From contig NZ_SLWR01000010.1 in assembly GCF_004345665.1 (NCBI RefSeq), positions 153,977 to 217,976 on the forward strand: DNA of 64,000 bases, given 5' to 3'. The notes beneath the pieces were generated by a model. That model made no database searches. It saw only the letters and a program-made list of their open reading frames with translations, and had not been told where the DNA came from. The translations under genes and the position numbers were made by a program. Shown piece by piece: positions 50,245-59,400 of this stretch (position 1 is its first letter; the number at the start of each line of letters is the position of its first letter). This DNA comes from Kribbella antiqua (GTDB taxonomy: Bacteria > Actinomycetota > Actinomycetes > Propionibacteriales > Kribbellaceae).

Positions 50245-52107
50245 ATGCCTGACGAGTCGAGCCTGCCGTTCTTCGACCGTACGGCGACCGCGGCCGGGGG
50301 CTTCCCGGTCAGTCGCCGTGGGTACGACAAGCAGGCCGTGGACGACTACGTCCGCGCGCTGGAACTGCAACTCGTCGAGGCACGTGGCCGCGCCGATCAG
50401 CTCCAGGCGAGTGTCGCTCCGCTGCAACGCCAACTCGACGACACCCGGCGCCAGCTCGAGGCCAGCGCCAACCCGTCGTACGCCGGTCTCGGCGACCGGG
50501 CCGCGCAGATCCTCCGGCTCGCCCAGGACCAGGCGTCCGAGGCCCTCGAGGAGGCCCGCCGCGAAGCCGACGAGCTCCGCAGCGCCGCGGCCAAGGAGGC
50601 GTCCGCCACGCGTGCGACCGGTGAGCGCGAGGCCGAGGACATCCGGACCGTCGCGCTGAACGAGTCCGACAGCATGCGCAGGACCGCCGAGGGTGACGCC
50701 GCAGAAATCCGTCGTACGGCGGAAACCGAGGCGGCCGAGGTGCTCCAGGCCGCGCGGCGCAAGGCCGAGCAGTTGCAGCTGACCGCGGAGTCGCAGGCCA
50801 GCACGCTCAAGAACGGCGCGCTGCACGAGGCCGAGAAGATTCGGACCGCCATCCAGCGCGAGTCCGCCGCGTTGCGGGCCCGGCTGGCCGACGAGCGTGA
50901 GCAGCAGGCCAAGGAGCTGGCCGACAAGCACGCGCAGATCGCCGCCGACACCGAGAACCTGACCACCCAGATGAAGGAGGCCGCGGAAGCTTCCGAGCGG
51001 CGGGTCGCGGAGGCGACCGAGCAGGCGAAGAAGATCCGCGCCGAGGCCGAGGAGTCGGCCGAGCGGACGCTCGCCCGCGCGCGGCGCGAGGCCGAGCAGT
51101 TGCTTACTACCGCGCGTACGCGGTCGGAGGCGGAGTTGGCGAACGCGGCCGACGAGGCTGAGCGGTCGCGGACGATCGTTGCTCGGGAGACGGAGCGGCT
51201 GGCGAAGCGGCGGGACGGCATTCTGACTCAGATCGCTGGGCTGAACGAGATCGCTTCGAATATCGCGCGACAGGCGGCGGAGCTCGACTCGGAGACGGCG
51301 GCGCCGGCATACGTGAGCCCGTTCGCGCGGCCGGCAGGCAACGCGGCGGGCGGCAACACTGGGGCTGGCAGCACCGCGGGTGGCAACACGGCGGCGCCGC
51401 GGCTCGGGGCGTTCGTGGATCAGCCGGAGGAGGATGCCGAGGACGCTGCGCCGGCGGACAGCCCGTTCGCGCCGCCGCGGGAGACCTCGTCGTCGTACAC
51501 CCCGCCCTTCTCGCCGAAGGAGGATGCACCTGCTTCGTCCCCCTTCGCGCCGAAGGACGACGGCCCGGCATCGTCGTTAACGTCTGAGAACGGCTCCGCA
51601 TCGTCGTCCGCCCCGAAGGACGCTCCGGCATCGTCTCCGTTCACGGCTGAGGACCCCTCTGCGTCGTTTTTCGCGCCGAAACCTGCGGAGGGCGGATCGG
51701 CGGCGAGCCCGTTCGTTTCTGTCGACTCCGCTGCGGGCGAGGCGTCGTACGAGGACGACGAGGACGACGAGGACGAGGACGAGGACGGGCCGTTCACCGG
51801 TTCTAGCCCGTTCGTCGGGATCGGTGCGGGTGACGCGCGGGTCGACGAGACGCGGATCGACACCAACCTTCGGGTCGACGCCGACCTCGCCGGGGAGCTG
51901 ACCGGCGGCGATTCTGCCGACGAGAAGTCCGACGACGAGCCGGCCGACTCGACGAAGATCGACGAGTTCCGGCTGGGTGACCTCGCGAACGACGAGACTC
52001 AGGTGCAGGCGCGGCCGGCTGGTTCGGCCGCGCCTGGATCCGACTCAGGCGACGAGAAGACCGACGAGTCCAGCGCGGGCTCGCGATCCCCGAAGGGCAA
52101 GAAGTGA
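50245..52107 (+). CDS. DivIVA/FilP/Scy-like coiled-coil polarity protein
   Basis: 620 residues from ATG 50245 (an in-frame start at 50170 is less likely). N-terminal FPVSRRGYDKQAVDDYVRAL resembles the DivIVA-type membrane-targeting segment. Residues ~40-350 are an almost unbroken Ala/Glu/Arg coiled coil (e.g. AAEIRRTAETEAAEVLQAAR). The C-terminal ~270 residues are Ser/Pro/Ala- and then Asp/Glu-rich and disordered (YEDDEDDEDEDEDGPF). In Streptomyces, filP and scy sit beside the mce-thiolase-meaB genes and organise tip growth; the same neighbourhood is seen here. GTGA overlap with the next gene. Confidence 0.82.
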   Translation: MPDESSLPFFDRTATAAGGFPVSRRGYDKQAVDDYVRALELQLVEARGRADQLQASVAPLQRQLDDTRRQLEASANPSYAGLGDRAAQILRLAQDQASEALEEARREADELRSAAAKEASATRATGEREAEDIRTVALNESDSMRRTAEGDAAEIRRTAETEAAEVLQAARRKAEQLQLTAESQASTLKNGALHEAEKIRTAIQRESAALRARLADEREQQAKELADKHAQIAADTENLTTQMKEAAEASERRVAEATEQAKKIRAEAEESAERTLARARREAEQLLTTARTRSEAELANAADEAERSRTIVARETERLAKRRDGILTQIAGLNEIASNIARQAAELDSETAAPAYVSPFARPAGNAAGGNTGAGSTAGGNTAAPRLGAFVDQPEEDAEDAAPADSPFAPPRETSSSYTPPFSPKEDAPASSPFAPKDDGPASSLTSENGSASSSAPKDAPASSPFTAEDPSASFFAPKPAEGGSAASPFVSVDSAAGEASYEDDEDDEDEDEDGPFTGSSPFVGIGAGDARVDETRIDTNLRVDADLAGELTGGDSADEKSDDEPADSTKIDEFRLGDLANDETQVQARPAGSAAPGSDSGDEKTDESSAGSRSPKGKK

Positions 52108-53546
52108 CGCCATCTGGCGACCAAAACTCCACAGCGACCTCCGGCGAGAACCTCGAGGAGATCGAGGCCGCCACCCGCGAAGCCCGGGCAGCCGCCGCCG
52201 AAGCCGAAGCGGCCGCCGACCACGCGGAAGCCGCTGCGGGTGATGCTGCGGGCTCAGCGGGCGAGGCCGCGGGCGCCGCGGACAAGGCGGACACCTCAGC
52301 GGACGAGGCCGAGGAGTCGGCGGACGAAGCGGAGGAATCCGCCGACGGGGCGGAAGCCGCCGCCAAGTTGGCCGACAAGTCCGCCGACAACGCTGACGAT
52401 TCCGCCGACGAGGCGGAGGAAGCGGCCGAGAAGGCCGACACAGACGAAGACCTGGTCGGCGAAATGCTGATCGAGGAGCGTCACCCGTCGGTCGGCATGG
52501 GCCTGCCCGGTCCCCCACTGCGTCGCTCGAACCCGTTCATGTTCGGGTTCTTCGCGGCCCTCGGAGTCCTGGTCGCTTGGGGCCTGTGGAACGCGCTCGG
52601 CCAGGCCCGCTCGGTGCTCATCCTGCTGCTGGTCTCGATGTTCATCGCGGTCGGCCTGAATCCGCTGGTCGAGTGGTTCATGCGCCGCGGCCTCAAGCGC
52701 GGTCTGTCCGTCGGCGTCGTCTTCCTGCTGATGATCCTCGCCGTGGCCGGCGTCGGCTTCGCGATCGTGCCGGTCGTCACCGACCAGATCAACAGCCTGA
52801 TCAAGAACGCGCCCGAGTGGCTCGACCTGCTGACCAAGTCGAAGACCCTCAACGACCTCAACGACCGCTACCAGTTCATCCAGAAGGCCCAGGACTACAT
52901 CCAGGACCCGGCCCTGGCCCAGCGCGCGTTCGGCGGCATCCTCGGCGTCGGCAAGGTCGTCGCGAACGCCCTCTTCTCCGGCTTCACGATCCTGATTCTG
53001 ACGCTCTACTTCCTCGCGTCGCTCCCGTCGGTCAAGCGCGCGGCCTACAGCCTCGTCCCGGCCAGCCGCCGTACCCGCTTCTCCATCCTCGGCGACGAGG
53101 TCCTCGGCCGGGTCGGCGGCTATGTCAGCGGCCAGTTCATGGTCGCCGCGTGCGCCGGCTTCTTCATGTTCGTCTTCCTCCAGATCGTCGGCCTGCGCGA
53201 GTACGCCCTGGCCCTGGCGATCGTGGTGATGTTCACCGCCTTCATCCCGATGGTCGGCGGCCTGATCGGCGTCGTCGTGGTAGCCCTCATCGGCCTCACC
53301 GACGGCCTCTGGACCGGCGTAGCCTGCCTCGCCTACGGCATCATCTACCAGCAAATCGAAAACTACGTCGTAGCCCCCCGAATCATGCGCCGAGCCGTAG
53401 ACATCCCCGGCGCCGTAACCGTCATCGCAGCCCTCCTAGGCGGCGCCCTCCTAGGCGTAGTAGGCGCCCTCCTAGCCATCCCCAGCGCCGCCGCCATCCT
53501 CCTAATAATCCGAGAAGTCTGGGTCCGCAAGGCCGACGCTTCCTAA
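52104..53546 (+). CDS. AI-2E family transporter with long acidic N-terminal tail
   Basis: 480 residues. Residues 1-125 are an Ala/Asp/Glu-rich repeat tail (SADEAEESADEAEESADG) that could form a helix or coiled coil. The rest is an AI-2E/UPF0118 domain with about eight membrane helices (FMFGFFAALGVLVAWGLW, SVLILLLVSMFIAVGLNPLV, YALALAIVVMFTAFIPMVGG, IIYQQIENYVVAPRIM). Members export AI-2 or act as Na/H antiporters. The start overlaps the coiled-coil gene by 4 nt, so the pair is co-translated and may work together at the membrane. The last ~250 nt use CTA, GTA and CGA codons unlike the rest. Confidence 0.86.
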   Translation: MTPSGDQNSTATSGENLEEIEAATREARAAAAEAEAAADHAEAAAGDAAGSAGEAAGAADKADTSADEAEESADEAEESADGAEAAAKLADKSADNADDSADEAEEAAEKADTDEDLVGEMLIEERHPSVGMGLPGPPLRRSNPFMFGFFAALGVLVAWGLWNALGQARSVLILLLVSMFIAVGLNPLVEWFMRRGLKRGLSVGVVFLLMILAVAGVGFAIVPVVTDQINSLIKNAPEWLDLLTKSKTLNDLNDRYQFIQKAQDYIQDPALAQRAFGGILGVGKVVANALFSGFTILILTLYFLASLPSVKRAAYSLVPASRRTRFSILGDEVLGRVGGYVSGQFMVAACAGFFMFVFLQIVGLREYALALAIVVMFTAFIPMVGGLIGVVVVALIGLTDGLWTGVACLAYGIIYQQIENYVVAPRIMRRAVDIPGAVTVIAALLGGALLGVVGALLAIPSAAAILLIIREVWVRKADAS

Positions 53547-53566
53547 CCAGTACGACGCCCTCGCAG

Positions 53567-53605
53567 GGAGCGGGCGTAAGACCCACGCGCCGCCACGCCC
53601 GCTCC
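53567..53605 (+). terminator. 11-bp stem terminator after the AI-2E gene
   Basis: GGAGCGGGCGT (53567-53577) and ACGCCCGCTCC (53595-53605) pair perfectly around a 17-nt loop, 20 nt after the stop codon. Confidence 0.65.
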
Positions 53606-53618
53606 TCCGTCGCGTGCT

Positions 53619-53663
53619 CGCCACCGCTCCCACCCATAGGGCGCGCGCTCCTGTCGTCGCCCG
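53619..53663. repeat. Direct repeat, copy 1, flanking vapBC
   Basis: Starts CGCCACCGCTCCCACCC and ends CTGTCGTCGCCCG. The second copy at 54463-54510 starts CGCCACCGCTCCCCCCACCC and ends CTATCGTCGCCCG, about 85% alike. The two copies bracket the toxin-antitoxin pair. Confidence 0.65.
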
Positions 53664-53794
53664 CTTGTCGACAACAGGTGGAGTCGCCACCAGCACCTCG
53701 CGAAGCACGAGCCAGAGCGGAGCTTTACGCGGCACAGCGGAGCCACAGCCGAAGGCGCGACCGGACAGACGGTCAGCACGAGCTGGTCGGCACG

Positions 53795-54235
53795 TCAGCC
53801 TTCCTGCAAGACCCAGCGCAATGGCCGTAGACGGCAGACAGGCGTAGCCATACCGAGAAACTTGAAATCAACGCTGGCGATCGCCGGCTCACGAAGGCGT
53901 TCAGCCATGGCCAGGACAATGCCGTCGACGTATCCCAGCGGCCCAGACACGAGCTGCGCACTGAGCTCGGCGGCACGTTCACGATCTTCACTCGTCGGGT
54001 TGACGACCTCGAACGCCTCGGTCCCACGGGTCACAGCTTCCAAGAGGCGCACTTCGAGTGCCGGACCGTTGCGCACATTGTTGCGCAGGAAGTTGCAGGT
54101 CTCGCCGAGGACCGGTTCTGGAACCAGCAGCCTGCCGTTCCATCCGGCGAGCAACCGGGCACAGCGCTCATGATTTACATCGCGAACGTTGAAAGTGGCA
54201 ATGAGCGGACCAGAGTCGCAGAGCAGTGCAGTCAC
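53795..54235 (-). CDS. vapC: PIN-domain ribonuclease toxin (VapC-like)
   Basis: 146 residues with the PIN fold and acidic catalytic residues: Asp7 in LLCDSGPLIA, Glu in VPEPVLGETCNFL, Asp in GYVDGIVLAMAE and Asp in IASVDFKFLGM. The GTG start overlaps the antitoxin stop by 4 nt (GTGA). VapC toxins cut tRNA or rRNA when free of antitoxin. The pair sits between direct repeats in a decayed accessory patch. Confidence 0.85.
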   Translation of the reverse strand: MTALLCDSGPLIATFNVRDVNHERCARLLAGWNGRLLVPEPVLGETCNFLRNNVRNGPALEVRLLEAVTRGTEAFEVVNPTSEDRERAAELSAQLVSGPLGYVDGIVLAMAERLREPAIASVDFKFLGMATPVCRLRPLRWVLQEG

Positions 54236-54402
54236 GCGCTCCGCCGCGCCGCTTCGATCGCAGCCACGATCTCACGGTCCTTCCGAGCATCGGCCAGTAT
54301 CTCGCGATAACGCACAGACAACTCGGGCTCATCGATGCTCGCCAGCCCGACCCACGGGAACCGCTCCCGCAATGCGTCGATGTCGATCTGCTGGTCGTCC
54401 AT
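54232..54402 (-). CDS. vapB: Antitoxin of the VapBC pair
   Basis: 56 residues from ATG 54402: MDDQQIDIDALRERFPWVGL leading to a basic helical end (IVAAIEAARRSA). No ribbon-helix-helix DNA-binding domain is clear, so it may belong to an antitoxin class without one. The upstream TACAGT at 54416-54411 and absence of a Shine-Dalgarno suggest a leaderless mRNA. A longer reading to 54576 crosses the direct repeat and is not adopted. Confidence 0.7.
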   Translation of the reverse strand: MDDQQIDIDALRERFPWVGLASIDEPELSVRYREILADARKDREIVAAIEAARRSA

Positions 54403-54462
54403 AAACACACTGTAGACGACCGGAAGCCGGACATCGCCAGACGGCAGTCGGCGCGCCGATCG

Positions 54463-54510
54463 CGCCACCGCTCCCCCCACCCGACGGGCGCACGCTCCTA
54501 TCGTCGCCCG
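54463..54510. repeat. Direct repeat, copy 2, flanking vapBC
   Basis: Partner of the copy at 53619-53663. It ends exactly before the ATG at 54511 that starts the phosphotransferase pseudogene, so the repeat may derive from a gene leader. Confidence 0.6.
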
Positions 54511-55585
54511 ATGACCAACAACAACTGCAGTCTCATTACGGTTGGGGATGTGGATAGATCCGAAGAGATTGGCCAATCCTCCGAGCGGGCTGAGCCTTCG
54601 ATGAGTCCGGCGTTCTCTGCGGGGGACGTGAGTGCGGCGCTAGTTGTGCAGGCGGTCGCGGTGGATGTGCTCGAGATGTTCGCGGCGTCGGCGGCCGAGG
54701 TTGCGCGACTGCGGATCCTGTTTGCGGATCGGCCCGACCTCACTGTGATCGGGAAGCACACGATCGGCGCTGGGGCGGCCGGGGCGCGTCGTGAAGTGCG
54801 CTTCTTCGAGCAAGGTCGCGCCACAGTGGAACCATCCAGCACCACACTTGCTGGGTGTCCATGACACCGGTGACCGCATCCTGCTGCTGAGCGAAGACCT
54901 GAATGCCGCCGGCTACCGCACGCCCGGCACGCACGTGTCAGAGGCGCAACTACTCGGCACCATCGACACGCTCGTCGACCTCCACGTCCACTTCGGAACG
55001 ACGTACCGCACGAGTTGCTGAACTCCGCAGATCCCGAGTCGTCAGCGACCAGCACGGCGCAAGCCTGGCCACCCGAAGTGATTACCAAGCACGCCGCAGC
55101 CGCCCGCTCCGAAGCCAAGAAGTGCTTCGCCGAGGCCACGGAGCTCGAGCACGCCGAGCGCGCGGTACTCGACGACCTTCTTCCGTATGGGCGCAGCAGT
55201 TCCGCCCCCGCGTCACCGACGGTTCGGGCATCACTTTGATCCACGGCGACTTCCACTTCCTCGGCAACATCTTCTTCGCACCCAACGACGTACGCCCGCA
55301 GGTGATCGACTGGTCAGAAGCCAAGCCCGGCCTCGGCCCCACGACCTCACCTACTGCCTAACCGCAGTCCCCACCGACGAACGACTAGCGCGTGATCGCC
55401 CATTGCTGCGCCACTACTGGGAAGGCTTGCAAACCGCTGGCGTCCGCGACTACCCCTGGGACCTCTGCGAATGGGACTACCGCTTCTCCGCCATCTCCAA
55501 CCTCTTCCAACACAGCGAGAAGTGGTACCGAAAGTCCCTGTCCGAAATCGAAGCCCTCAACTCCCACACAACCCTAGTGTCGTGA
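54511..55585 (+). pseudogene. Phosphotransferase (APH-family) pseudogene with several frameshifts
   Basis: Protein pieces in successive frames reconstruct an APH-like kinase: VARLRILFADRPDLTVIGKH and RREVRFFEQ, shift at ~54814, then VAPQWNHPAPHLLGVHDTGD, RILLLSEDLNAAGYRTPG and TLVDLHVHF, shift at ~55001 (one T lost before GGAACGACG), then HELLNSADPESSATS and TELEHAERAVLDDLLPYG, shift near 55190, then ITLIHGDFHFLGNIFFAPND and VIDWSEAKPGLGP, shift near 55343, then HDLTYCLTAVPTDERLARDR. At least four frameshifts exclude function. The 3' end runs into an IS630 fragment at a TA dinucleotide. Confidence 0.85.
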
Positions 55586-55866
55586 GTCGTTACTGCGCGT
55601 GCAGTAGGCGGCGAGGGTGTCGAGGATCTGGTCGGCGGTCTTGGTCCAGACGAAGGGTCTGGGATCGGCGTTCCATTCGTTGATCCTGCCGCGGACGTCG
55701 GCTTCGAGTTCGGTGACGCTGCGGTGGACGGAGCGGCGCGGTTTGCAGTTGGTGAGTTCGGCGAACCAGCGTTTAACCAGGTTGAGCCACGACGAACTGG
55801 TAGGGGTGAAGTGCAGGTGGAACCTAGGGTGGCGGATCAGCCATTCCTTCCCCTTGGGGGCTTGTG
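55577..55866 (-). mobile_element. IS630-family element fragment (transposase C-terminus and one end)
   Basis: The minus strand encodes KEWLIRHPRFHLHFTPTSSS, WLNLVKRWFAELTNCKPRRS and INEWNADPRPFVWTKTADQI, the C-terminal third of an IS630 transposase, finishing DSRH at the terminal TA (55575-55576). Just upstream the expected HKAPK motif is off by one base and the sequence breaks off at ~55866 into unrelated DNA. So it is a truncated, dead copy, inserted at the 3' end of the phosphotransferase pseudogene. Confidence 0.85.
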
Positions 55867-55939
55867 GGACGAACTCGGCACGATGGACACGCTCGTCGAC
55901 CTCCACCTCTACTTCTGGAACGACGTACCGAGCATCTAA
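55867..55939 (+). pseudogene. Second remnant of an APH-type gene
   Basis: GAACTCGGCACGATGGACAC through TCTGGAACGACGTACCGAGC repeats the segment of the pseudogene at ~54951-55010 and encodes MDTLVDLHLYFWNDVPS. It retains the T that is missing in the first copy, so it is a separate copy. It stops at TAA at 55937-55939. Confidence 0.6.
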
Positions 55940-56156
55940 GGGGCGCAGAGTTCCTGATCGAGTTCGGCGGCGACCGTGCGGAGGTGCGGTTAGCTTTGGC
56001 GGCCATCCTTGAGACCGCGGCCGAGGTTGACGGCTTGCTCGAGGTCCCTCGCGGCCGGTGATGAAGCCGAGGGGCATACGGCAATTCGGCGATGCGCATC
56101 GGTCTCAAGTGCCGTCGAACTGGCATAGCGCCGCATACATCCTGACATTGCAGGGC
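55940..56156. other. Non-coding accessory DNA
   Basis: No ORF here has codon usage or a start signal that I can support. It is bounded by the APH remnant and a strong hairpin. Confidence 0.4.
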
Positions 56157-56184
56157 GGCGCCGCCACCCGGAGGTGGCGGCGCC
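56157..56184 (-). terminator. Perfect 12-bp stem terminator of the RHS toxin operon
   Basis: GGCGCCGCCACC and GGTGGCGGCGCC pair perfectly around the tetraloop CGGA. It lies ~110 nt past the stop of the small membrane protein gene on the minus strand. Confidence 0.7.
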
Positions 56185-56292
56185 ATCGGGATTCATTCGC
56201 CCGGACCTATCGGTGTCTTTCTGATCCCCGTGTCAGCAAGGTGATGCCAATCGGTGGAACCATGAATGAGGCATTTCCTTGCCTCGAGGTCG

Positions 56293-56487
56293 TTATCCCT
56301 TCAGCCTGTCAACAATCTTAATACCGGCTACAGCAAGTGCACCTACGAGCGTGGCTCCCACGAAGAACAGGAAGCGGTGCAGTCTTTCAGCTCCGATGAA
56401 GAGCGCCAGGACAGCGATCACCCAGACGAACGTGGACCACCACCCGATTGCCTTCCAAGGGTGGGCTCGCACATATGACAGAGTCAC
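56293..56487 (-). CDS. Two-helix membrane protein, candidate immunity protein of the RHS toxin
   Basis: 64 residues from GTG 56487, four bases after the toxin stop codon. Two membrane helices, ~12-32 (IGWWSTFVWVIAVLALFIGA) and ~39-58 (FLFFVGATLVGALAVAGI), with a short basic loop (ERLHR) and basic tail (KIVDRLKG). Longer readings start inside the toxin gene (ATG 56520 or 56568). Polymorphic toxins almost always have their immunity gene directly downstream, and a membrane immunity protein suits a membrane-acting toxin. I recognise no family; the role is inferred from position and topology. Confidence 0.7.
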   Translation of the reverse strand: MTLSYVRAHPWKAIGWWSTFVWVIAVLALFIGAERLHRFLFFVGATLVGALAVAGIKIVDRLKG

Positions 56488-56491
56488 TCGC

Positions 56492-59400
56492 TCAGAGCAC
56501 ACATCCCACCAGCCCATCGATGATACGCCGGATGCCGGTGTTGCCAGAGGACCAGTACGAATTCCCACCGCCTATAACGCAGCCGATGCCCCAGCCTACT
56601 GGACCGGCCCTCTTGCCAATGCGCAGGGCCCATTTGCCGATGAATCTCTTACTCTTCCATGCCCATTTGCCGAACCGTTTGGTGTGCTTCCACGCCCACT
56701 TGCCGAACCGCTTGGTGTGCTTCCACGCGAACTTGCCGAACCGCTTCGTGTGCTTCCACGCGAACTTGCCGAACCGCTTTGCGTGGCCCCAGGACCATTT
56801 CCCGAAACTCTTCGCGTGACCCCAAGCCTTCTTGCCGGCCCTGCCGACCTTCCGCACCGCCGACTTGATCGAGTCGCCGATGCCGTCCCACCATCGGCGG
56901 CCATCGAGGTCGAATTTATTCACCGGATCAGTGGGGTAGGCGTATGCGTTCGCGCCGCCGCCTCGTACGGGATCAACCGAGAGGAACAGCGCTGTCGTCG
57001 GGTTGTAGACCCGTACACCCATGAGGGTCAGACCGGCCCCACTTACCGCACGCTGCTTCGCACCCAGCCAGCCATAGCTCAAGGCCCCTGTCTGCAAAAT
57101 CGTCTGCTGGGTTGGCGAACCATTCTCCTCGTATCCACTCCAGCCCTGGATGCCGCTCGACTGCACACCCGACTCCGGGACGTCGACGGTCGTCACGATG
57201 TCTCCGTGAGCATTCGACAAGGCCAAGTCGGCTTGACCATCATCCTCGACGATCAACGAGAGGTCGTCGCTGATCAACTCGACGTATCGATACCAGCCCG
57301 CGTCGGTCGTTACCCACGTCGGGTTGTCGGTGGCATCGGTGTAGTGCCGAGTCGTCTGCGTGGTTGTGGTGCCGCTGGCAACAGTCTCCACGGATCGGCG
57401 ATCGCTGGCATCGAGCAGGTAGGACGTGGTGACGCCGCCTTGGGTAATCGCTTGAGCCAGATCGTTGTCGTAGTAAGAGAGTGTGACCGCGCCATCGGCG
57501 GGATGTGGGGCGTCCGACGCCGGAACGCTGGTGGTTCGGCCAAGCGCGTCGTACGCGTAGTCGCCGACGCCGTTGGCCCCGGTGACCGGACGGTCGGCGG
57601 TGTCGAACGCCCGGGTCACGACGGTTGCGCCTGACGTACTGCAGGACTTGTCCGACGCCGCAGGGGCAGTGCCCTTGGTGAGCCGGTTGTCGTTGACGTC
57701 AAATCCATACGTGCGGGTTACGCACGGGACTGTGGTGAGATCGGTGCCGGCCGCAGTGGCCGTGCGGTCGTTCACTTGGGCTAGGCGGCCGGCGTTGTCG
57801 TAGGAGTAGGTGCGGCTGGAGGGGATAGCTCCGCCGGTCGTTGTGGTGAAGGCGTTGCCGTCGGGCGTCCACTCGTGAGCGACGCGGCCGGTGATGTCGT
57901 TCTCCAGGGACCATGACAGCCATGCGCCGTTGGGATCGACCGTCGTGCTGCCATCATCGTTGACGGTGGTGACTTGCCCGGTGTAGCGCAGGCCGATGGG
58001 TTCGCCGGCGTTGTCGATGTCGTTGTACCGGGTGACGCCTCCGGGAAGTTTCTGGACCGTCATGGAGCTGTCGGCGTCATAGGCGCCGGTCGAGGTCCAG
58101 GTGGCGCTGGGAGTGGTGACTTCCACCTTGGTGATCAGGCCCCGGCGCTCGGTTTTGCCATTGGCGTCTGCACCATCGTAGGTGTACCTCGTGGTGCCAG
58201 TGGCGTCCGTGACGGTTGCGACGGAGCCTGCGGCGTCATAGACAGTCGTGGTGGACTGCTCACCGGAAGGCTGGTACGAAGTCTGGCGGCCCCAGGTGTC
58301 GTACCCGATTGTCACGCTACTGACAGTCGCACCGCTCGCGTTCTTTGCGGTCACCACAGTGGGATCCCCGGTGGTGGGGTCGTAGGTAGTGACCTTCTCG
58401 GTGTTCGGTGTGGAACCGGTGAGGCCGGCGACCGTGATCTTGGTCGAGGACGTGCGGCCGTCAGGTAGATACGTCGTCGAGGTGGTCCTGGTCACGGCAC
58501 CGGACTTCTCCTCGACCGACGTCGGGGCGAGCAAGTAGCTGAATGCCTTCATTGTGGTGGTCGGCAGCGTGGAGGTCGGACCAGACGGTCCGGTCGGCGC
58601 CGCGGCCGGGTAGGTCTTGCAGACAAGGCCTGCCCATTGCGGCTTCGAACCGCACTCGGCGAACGTCGCGTTGGGGGCAGTGGTGTAGTAGACGGTCTTC
58701 GTCGTACCGGCGTCAGCTCCGTTCGATGCCGGTTGCCGTGTCTCGATCACGCCGCCTTCGGTGTCGTGGCGAGTAAGCCGGACGATGTCACCTGAGCTGT
58801 TGGTGCCGTCGAGATCGACATCGGTGATCGTCTTACCGACCTGACCGAGGGCCCACCCGTCTGCGTCACCCGGGATCGCCGGGCCGTAGTCGGTTAGGGT
58901 CTGACTGGTGACCTCCACGTCGGTCCCGGTGCCGGGGTCGTGAGCGTACGACGTTTCGGTTGTGGGGAGCCGGTACGGCACGTTGGTGTCGGGATTGATC
59001 CCGTTGTTGGGCGCACCCTGGTCGTAACTCATACGGGCGTGCGGACGGATCCACGCGGTCGTGCCGCTCTTGAGTGCGGCGTACCGGGACGGACCATAGG
59101 TGTCGGTGACAAGTGTGCCGGCCGGGGTCAGCACGGTGTCGCCGGCGGCGTTCTTGATCTCCGGGTTGTAGACGGTCAGCGTCGCGAGTTGGTCGACGGT
59201 GGCGCCGGCCGGCATCGAGGCATCGATGACCGCGCGCAACGCGCGTTCATCGAGTTCGCGTACCGCGTTGCCTTGCTCGTTGTAATCGGTGGAGGTGTAC
59301 TGCCAGTCGCCGGCGCCGTACTTCGCAGTGTTGATGGTGTATCCGGCGGCGTCGGTGTACTGCAGGTCGGCGTGTTGCCAATCATCCGACGTCGGCGCGC

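Noticed and set aside
53500..56200. Prophage or integrative element
   Set aside because: Only a toxin-antitoxin pair, a pseudogene and a dead IS630 fragment are present; there is no integrase, phage structural gene or attachment-site pair.
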